DNA of 64,000 nucleotides, from contig JANQGQ010000044.1 of assembly GCA_028277185.1 (NCBI GenBank), forward strand, positions 248,001 through 312,000, written 5' to 3'. This DNA comes from Woeseiaceae bacterium (lineage in GTDB: Bacteria > Pseudomonadota > Gammaproteobacteria > Steroidobacterales > Woeseiaceae). The stretch's first letter is position 1. Each line of letters opens with the position of its first letter. The position numbers were made by a program, and so were the translations under genes. Positions 58,905 through 64,000 of the stretch are shown in pieces. The notes beneath the pieces are model-generated. The model worked only from the letters and a program-made list of their open reading frames with translations. It did no database searches and was not told the origin of the DNA.

Positions 58905-60459
58905 CGCCTACCGGCCTCGGAGAACGGTATACATCGCGTCGCTGGTGGCGCTCGGCGGGTTTCTCTTCGGCTTCGACGCTTCCGTCATATCGGGCGTCAT
59001 CCGCTTCATCGTCCCCGAGTTCTCGCTAAACGAGTTTCAGGTCGGGCTGGTCGTGGGGGCGCCGACGCTGGCCGGCATCGTCGCCGGCCTCACGGCGGGC
59101 CCGATCGCCGACTTCGTCGGGCGCAAGAAGGTGCTGCTGTTTCTGGCGGCGCTCTATACGGTGTCAGCCGTACTGTCGGCGCTGTCGCCCAACTACGAGA
59201 CGCTCGTGCTGGCGCGGGCGCTCGGCGGCTTCGCGTTCGCCTCGCTGGGCATCGCGCCCATGTACATCGCCGAAATCGCACCGCACGAACGGCGCGGTCA
59301 GCTCGTGTCGTTCAATCAGTTCAACATCATGTTGGGCTTCTCCGCCGCCTACTTCGCGAACTACTTCCTCCTCGAGCTGAGTCAGTCGAACCTCGAGTGG
59401 GTGCAGCGCATCGACATGGAACGCCAGGCCTGGCGCTGGATGCTGGGGCTCGAGATCGTCCCCGCACTCGTGTGGCTGTTCGCGCTCTGGTTCGTGCCGG
59501 AAACGCCCCGCTGGCTGGTGATGAAAGGGCGGATCGACGAGGCGCGTCGCGTCCTGAGTCTCGTCCGGCCGCGCGAGCGCGTCGAGAAAACGCTGGGCGA
59601 GATCGTCGCGAGCGGCAGCAGCAGCGGGCAGTCTCTGCTTCGCCGGCTTCGTGAGGTGCTCTCACCGCGGCTGAGGCTTCCAATCGTCATCGGCATCATC
59701 GTCGGCGTCGTGCAGCAGGTTACCGGCATCAATGCCGTTTACTTCTATGCACCGACGATCTTCGAGCAGAGCGGCGTCGGCACCAACGCAGCCTTCGCGC
59801 AGGCAACGCTGATCGGCCTGACGAACATCGTGTTCACGATTCTCGCGATGGTGCTGATCGACAGGCTCGGCAGAAAGCCGCTGCTGGTCATCGGTCTGCT
59901 CGGGATCATCGTCAGCATGAGCGTGGCCGGCTACGGCTTTCAGCGCGCGACGTACGAGCTGGACAGAGCAGAGGTGGCGGCGCTCGATCCGGCGATCGAC
60001 CGGGGCGCGATCGAGACGCTCGTCGGCGTGCGCTACGACAACGATCTGGACTTCAAACGGGCGGCCGAAGCCGCGCTCGGCCGGCAAATGGCGCGCAACC
60101 ATCAGGCAGAGCTCGTGGCGGCGGCGATCGAGGTAAATCCGCATATCGTTCTGGCCGGCATTCTGGGTTTCGTCGCCTCGTTCGCGGTGTCGCTCGGTCC
60201 CGTGATGTGGGTGCTGTTCTCGGAGATCTTCCCCAACCGCGTTCGCGGGGTAGCGCTCGGCATAACGAGCGTCTTCAACAGCGTGTCGAGTTTCGCCGTT
60301 CAGTTCCTGTTTCCATGGGAGCTCGCCTATCTCGGCAACGCGCTCAGCTTCTATGTGTTCGCGGCGCTGGGCGTCGTCGGTCTGATCGCCATCGTGCGTC
60401 TTCTGCCTGAAACGAAGGGGCTATCGCTGGAGGAGCTCGAGCGATTGCTGGCGCGGTGA
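58897..60459 (+). CDS. MFS sugar porter
   Basis: 520 residues with twelve predicted membrane helices. GGFLFGFDASVISG, the loop motif GPIADFVGRKK, VPETPRWLV at the end of helix 6 and PETKGLSLEELE at the C-terminus are sugar-porter signatures. An additional soluble stretch of about 60 residues (ELDRAEVAALDPAIDRGAIETLVG) separates helices 9 and 10. It takes up a monosaccharide or short oligosaccharide released by the glycosidases. GTG start, overlapping the GH26 gene by eight bases. Confidence 0.9.
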   Translation: MTDAYRPRRTVYIASLVALGGFLFGFDASVISGVIRFIVPEFSLNEFQVGLVVGAPTLAGIVAGLTAGPIADFVGRKKVLLFLAALYTVSAVLSALSPNYETLVLARALGGFAFASLGIAPMYIAEIAPHERRGQLVSFNQFNIMLGFSAAYFANYFLLELSQSNLEWVQRIDMERQAWRWMLGLEIVPALVWLFALWFVPETPRWLVMKGRIDEARRVLSLVRPRERVEKTLGEIVASGSSSGQSLLRRLREVLSPRLRLPIVIGIIVGVVQQVTGINAVYFYAPTIFEQSGVGTNAAFAQATLIGLTNIVFTILAMVLIDRLGRKPLLVIGLLGIIVSMSVAGYGFQRATYELDRAEVAALDPAIDRGAIETLVGVRYDNDLDFKRAAEAALGRQMARNHQAELVAAAIEVNPHIVLAGILGFVASFAVSLGPVMWVLFSEIFPNRVRGVALGITSVFNSVSSFAVQFLFPWELAYLGNALSFYVFAALGVVGLIAIVRLLPETKGLSLEELERLLAR

Positions 60460-60479
60460 ACCGCCGCGTTGCTCCGCCG

Positions 60480-61184
60480 TCAGCTACGGTGTTCCACGAT
60501 GCTCGACGTGGAGAAGCGATAGCGCATGTTGCGGTAGACGCAGACGTCCGTGATGTCTTTGGGCGTGCCGCTGGGGACAGCGCGGTAGTTGGTCGAATAC
60601 CGGAAGCGGCCGCGAACGGGCAGGACGCGGTGCCACGTATGGCCGTGAAGGAGAACCAGAGTGCCCTTTCGCGGCGCCAGTATCGTCTCTCCCGGGAAGT
60701 GCCCATGCGGGTCGCCGGCCGGCAGCAGTCCTTTCTTGTGCGAGCCGGGCACGACGACGGTCTGTCCTCCGACGGCGTCGTCGATGTCGCTCGTGTAGAC
60801 CAGCCGGTTCAGGTTGTGCTGCGACGGAGAATCCGGGGAACAGTCCTGGTGCCAGGCCTGACCGGCGGTCCCGCGCCTCGAGAACATGACCATGCAATAG
60901 TCCGGTCGCCAGCCGGGACCGAGTATGGCCTCGGTCAGTGCACCGAGACCGGCATCGTTCGCCAGCGCGTCGAATTCGTGGATGCCTTCGTTCTGGGGAA
61001 ACCAGGGTATCACCTCGGTCTGAGCGGCCGAAATGAACTCGTCGGTATGGGAGAAATCCGGATGGTCGCCGTAGTGTTGCCGTATCCGCTCGTCGATACG
61101 TCCGACCTGCACGGGATCGAAGAAGTCATCGATGGCGAGAAACCCATCACGCCAGAATGTCCGGGCGAGTTCATCAAGTTTCAT
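60480..61184 (-). CDS. Phytanoyl-CoA dioxygenase family protein
   Basis: 234 residues from ATG 61184. The 2-oxoglutarate/iron site is visible: His-Gln-Asp in GQAWHQDCSPDS, the distal His in HGHTWHRVLP, and Arg in RFRYSTNYR. The longer ORF would start inside the operator, so 61184 is preferred. It is convergent with the porter and divergent from the GH43 gene, and so shares the LacI-type operator. What it hydroxylates in a sugar regulon is unclear. Confidence 0.88.
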   Translation of the reverse strand: MKLDELARTFWRDGFLAIDDFFDPVQVGRIDERIRQHYGDHPDFSHTDEFISAAQTEVIPWFPQNEGIHEFDALANDAGLGALTEAILGPGWRPDYCMVMFSRRGTAGQAWHQDCSPDSPSQHNLNRLVYTSDIDDAVGGQTVVVPGSHKKGLLPAGDPHGHFPGETILAPRKGTLVLLHGHTWHRVLPVRGRFRYSTNYRAVPSGTPKDITDVCVYRNMRYRFSTSSIVEHRS

Positions 61185-61226
61185 CGCTGCGGCGCCGCTT
61201 TCGGAAGATGCGCTTGCAAGAGTATG

Positions 61227-61242
61227 ATGTAAACGTTTACAT
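61227..61242. promoter_or_regulatory. LacI-type operator between phyH-like and GH43 genes
   Basis: ATGTAAACGTTTACAT, a perfect 16-base palindrome with the central CG typical of LacI/GalR-family operators. It lies 42 bases from the PhyH ATG and 65 from the GH43 start, so one bound repressor can control both. The near-identical copy is at 54631. Confidence 0.85.
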
Positions 61243-61307
61243 TTCAAGATCTGTCCCGGCCGTTAGCGCTACGGGATGGTCCGGTTACGGGAGAGGAGGA
61301 GACCGGC

Positions 61308-62924
61308 TTGAACGGACGCGTCGAAAACCCGGTGCTGCGGGGCTTCAATCCGGACCCGTCGATTTGCCGGGTCGACGACGACTTCTACGTCGCCACGTCG
61401 ACCTTCGAGTGGTACCCGGGCGTTCAGATCCACCATTCGCGCGACCTTTGCAACTGGCGGCTAGTCACCCGACCGCTTGCCGGGAAACGTCTTCTGGACA
61501 TGCTCGGGGTTCCGGATTCCTGCGGCGTATGGGCGCCGTGCCTGTCGTGGGCGGATGGCCGATTCTGGCTTGCTTACACGGTGGTCAGGCGCTTCGACGG
61601 CAATTTCAAGGACACGCACAATTACCTGACGACGGCTACCGACATTGGCGGGCCCTGGAGCGATCCGGTGTATCTGAACTCGTCCGGTTTCGACCCGTCG
61701 TTGTTTCACGACGCCGACGGCCGGAAGTGGTTTCTCAACATGATTTGGGACCACCGCCCCGACCGGAGCTTCTTCGGCGGTATCGTGATGCAGGAATTCG
61801 ATGCCGACCGACGAGCGCTGATCGGCGCTCCGGTAAAGATCTTCGAGGGCACGGAACTCGGTTACACGGAGGGGCCGCACCTGTATCGCTTCGACGGTCG
61901 CTACTACCTGCTCACTGCCGAGGGCGGGACCGGATATGGGCACGCCGTGAGCGTCGCGCGATCGTCGTCGCTGACCGGGCCGTACGAGCCGGATCCGGCC
62001 GGGCCCCTGATTACGGCGCGGGATACGCCCGACTGGCCGCTGCAGCGAGCGGGGCACGGGGACCTCGCCGAGCTCGACGACGGCAGCTATTGCGCCGTTT
62101 ACCTGTGCAGCCGGAGGTCGGAGCGGCTGCCCCACAGTCCGATGGGCCGGGAGACCGCGATTCAGCGAATCCGGATGAGCGAAGACGGCTGGCTGCGGAC
62201 GGAAGGGGGCAGCCCACTGCCTGAACTCACGGCCGGGATTGCGTTGGACAACTCGTTCGATGCAGGAGCGACGATCGAGCATGACGACTTCGACGAGCCG
62301 CGCCTCGATATCGTCTATCAGTGGTTGCGGACGCCGACCCTGGACGAGTGCTTCAGTCTGGTGGCGCGTCCCGGCTACCTGCGTCTCTACGGTATGGAAT
62401 CGCCGGGCAGTCTTTATCGACAGACCCTGATCGCAAGACGTCAGACCGAGTACGTGTGCACGGCGACGACGCTGGTCGAGTTCGAGCCCGTGAGCCCGCA
62501 GCAGATGGCCGGACTGATCCTGTACTACAACTCCAGCAAGTTTCACTATCTCTACGTTTCCTGGGACGAAGAACTCGGCAGGCACCTGGGTATCATGAGC
62601 TGCGAGGCCGAGTTCGACCTCACAAGCACCTATCCCATTCAGGCAAACAGGATTTCCCTGCCGGAGACGGGTGCGATCCGTCTGCGCATGGCGATCGATC
62701 ACGCCAGCGTGCGCTGCGAGTGGTCGCTTGCCCGGAGAGACGAAACGGCCTGGCGGCCGATTTCCACCGTGCTCGACGCGCGGTTCCTGACCGATCAGGC
62801 CGGGAAGCCGGAGGGCGAGCAGTTCACCGGGACGTTCATCGGTGTCTGTGCCCACGACGTCAGCGGGCAGCGTGCTCACGCGGACTTCGACTACCTGACG
62901 GTCGAGTCTTCGCGCAATCTTTAA
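61308..62924 (+). CDS. Glycoside hydrolase family 43 (beta-xylosidase-like)
   Basis: 538 residues from TTG 61308, after a GGAGAGGAGGAG ribosome binding site. The catalytic domain starts at NPVLRGFNPDPSICRVDDDFYVATSTFEWYPG (Asp base), with GFDPSLFHDADG and YTEGPHLYR (acid Glu). A C-terminal beta-sandwich from about residue 320 is typical of XynB-type beta-xylosidases. No signal peptide, so it acts in the cytoplasm on imported oligosaccharides. Confidence 0.92.
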   Translation: MNGRVENPVLRGFNPDPSICRVDDDFYVATSTFEWYPGVQIHHSRDLCNWRLVTRPLAGKRLLDMLGVPDSCGVWAPCLSWADGRFWLAYTVVRRFDGNFKDTHNYLTTATDIGGPWSDPVYLNSSGFDPSLFHDADGRKWFLNMIWDHRPDRSFFGGIVMQEFDADRRALIGAPVKIFEGTELGYTEGPHLYRFDGRYYLLTAEGGTGYGHAVSVARSSSLTGPYEPDPAGPLITARDTPDWPLQRAGHGDLAELDDGSYCAVYLCSRRSERLPHSPMGRETAIQRIRMSEDGWLRTEGGSPLPELTAGIALDNSFDAGATIEHDDFDEPRLDIVYQWLRTPTLDECFSLVARPGYLRLYGMESPGSLYRQTLIARRQTEYVCTATTLVEFEPVSPQQMAGLILYYNSSKFHYLYVSWDEELGRHLGIMSCEAEFDLTSTYPIQANRISLPETGAIRLRMAIDHASVRCEWSLARRDETAWRPISTVLDARFLTDQAGKPEGEQFTGTFIGVCAHDVSGQRAHADFDYLTVESSRNL

Positions 62925-62926
62925 GT

Positions 62927-63964
62927 CTATTCCGCGGCCGGTTCGGCGACCGACTCGCGAACGATGAGTCGGTGCGCGACGAGTTCCGGACGATTGTCTC
63001 CCGAACTGCTCTGGCGACCCTGCTCGATCTCCCGGCACAGCCGGTACATCACGCGTTCGCCGATCTCCGTCGCCGGCTGGCTGATCGTGGTCAGGGGCGG
63101 ATCGGTAACGGCGGCGTAGCGGGTGTCGTCGAAGCCCATGACGGACAGGTCGGCGGGAACCCGCATGCCGACGGATTTCGCGCTGTGCAGACAGCCGATC
63201 GCCATCTCGTCGGTCGTGCAGAACACCGCGGTCGGGCGATGGCTGTGGTTGAGAAGGCTGCGGGTTGCGCGTATCGCGCCTTCGATGGTGAGGTCGCCGT
63301 TCACGACCCAGCCGTCCTCGATGCCGAGCTCCGCCTCGTGCATGGCCGCCCGATAGCCGAACTCGCGATCTTTGGTCAGGAGCGAGTTTGCGGCCCCACA
63401 GATGAGGCCGATGCGCGTGTGGCCGCGCGAGATGAGGTAGTTCGTCGCCTCCTTCGCCGCGGCGACATTGTCGATGTGAACGCTGGGGAACACCGTCAGT
63501 TCGGGCGCCACCGTTTCGCAGCCGACGACGATCGGCAGCGCCCGGTGACTCTTGGCCGAGAGCACCTCCGTGCCGAACGGCGACATACTGGCGAGGAGAA
63601 TGATGCCGTCCGTCTGCCGTGAGACGACCATCGCCGCTATCTCGTCGGCGGTCATGGTGTTGAACTGCGTTTCGTTGATGATGATGGAATAACCCTTGGC
63701 GTCCGCGGCGTTGCGGATGCCGCGCATCACGTCCGTGAAGAACGGATCGCCGATCGACGGCAGCACGACCATGACGACGTTCGTCCGGCCGCGCCGAAAG
63801 CTCTGCGCCAGCGTGTTCGGCGTGTAGCCCGTCTTGAGGATGGCGTCCTGGACCTTGATCCGGGTCTTCTCGGAGACCTTGTCCGGGCTGTTCATGCAGC
63901 GCGAGACCGTGGCGATCGATACGCCGGCGATCCTGGCGACCTCTTTGATGGATGCGGTTGTCAA
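62927..63964 (-). CDS. LacI-family transcriptional regulator
   Basis: 345 residues from TTG 63964. The N-terminal helix-turn-helix and hinge are SIKEVARIAGVSIATVSRCMN and YTPNTLAQSFRRGRTN. The periplasmic-binding-like domain follows (VVLPSIGDPFFTDVMRGI to GFDDTRYAAVTDPPLTTISQP). It ends three bases from the convergent GH43 stop. It is the natural binder of the two palindromes at 54631 and 61227. The inducer is probably a sugar from the polysaccharide. Confidence 0.93.
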   Translation of the reverse strand: MTTASIKEVARIAGVSIATVSRCMNSPDKVSEKTRIKVQDAILKTGYTPNTLAQSFRRGRTNVVMVVLPSIGDPFFTDVMRGIRNAADAKGYSIIINETQFNTMTADEIAAMVVSRQTDGIILLASMSPFGTEVLSAKSHRALPIVVGCETVAPELTVFPSVHIDNVAAAKEATNYLISRGHTRIGLICGAANSLLTKDREFGYRAAMHEAELGIEDGWVVNGDLTIEGAIRATRSLLNHSHRPTAVFCTTDEMAIGCLHSAKSVGMRVPADLSVMGFDDTRYAAVTDPPLTTISQPATEIGERVMYRLCREIEQGRQSSSGDNRPELVAHRLIVRESVAEPAAE

Positions 63965-64000
63965 TGCACTGCTCGTCTCAAGGCTTCGCGCGTCATTCCC

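Overview
The window is 64 kb of GC-rich, densely packed bacterial DNA. TonB-dependent receptors, Rieske oxygenases, a CreD homologue, an Lrp-controlled branched-chain oxoacid pathway and HigBA point to a heterotrophic Gammaproteobacterium. The family cannot be fixed from sequence alone. I saw no tRNA, rRNA, CRISPR array, integrase or transposase gene.

Layout. (1) 1-9.6 kb: a partial FAD oxidoreductase, a probable structured RNA (about 1058-1418) ending in a strong terminator, a solute-binding protein, a branched-chain 2-oxoacid dehydrogenase operon (E1alpha, E1beta, E2) with leucine dehydrogenase and a divergent Lrp/AsnC regulator, then DUF427, class A beta-lactamase and CBS-domain genes. (2) 9.6-38.9 kb: a large catabolic cluster with three Rieske oxygenase alpha subunits, a Rieske ferredoxin, a [2Fe-2S] ferredoxin, an acyl-CoA ligase, a CaiB-type CoA transferase, an acyl-CoA dehydrogenase, a MaoC hydratase, a thiolase with an HMG-CoA-synthase-like/DUF35 fusion, four SDRs, two GSTs, a second oxoacid dehydrogenase (AcoA/AcoB/E2), a haem-PQQ dehydrogenase and a TonB receptor. 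One palindrome, consensus AAACAGTCATGACTGTTT, recurs in the promoter regions of nearly every transcription unit here, including that of the only TetR gene. I infer a single TetR regulon. The substrate is not identifiable; cyclic or terpenoid/steroid-like compounds fit the enzyme set.

(3) 38.9-47.1 kb: an accessory island. It holds an XRE regulator and a small ORF with paired palindromic operators between them, an 1148-residue superfamily 1 helicase, HigBA with its own operator, two membrane proteins of unknown function (one AT-rich), REP-like GGTGTCtGACACC palindromes, and broken copies of the flanking GST and response-regulator genes. It looks like repeated insertion and recombination at a GST/response-regulator junction.

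(4) 47.1-54.4 kb: a two-component system, a small lipoprotein, an EF-hand protein, a Wolinella-type frdCAB operon and a DUF2784 protein. (5) 54.6-64 kb: a glycan-utilisation locus with TonB receptor, GH26-like lipoprotein, sugar porter, phytanoyl-CoA-dioxygenase-like protein, GH43 and a LacI regulator. Two near-identical operators (ATGTAAACGTTTACAT type) lie in front of the receptor operon and between the PhyH and GH43 genes. The GH26 plus GH43 pairing suggests a xylan-type polysaccharide.
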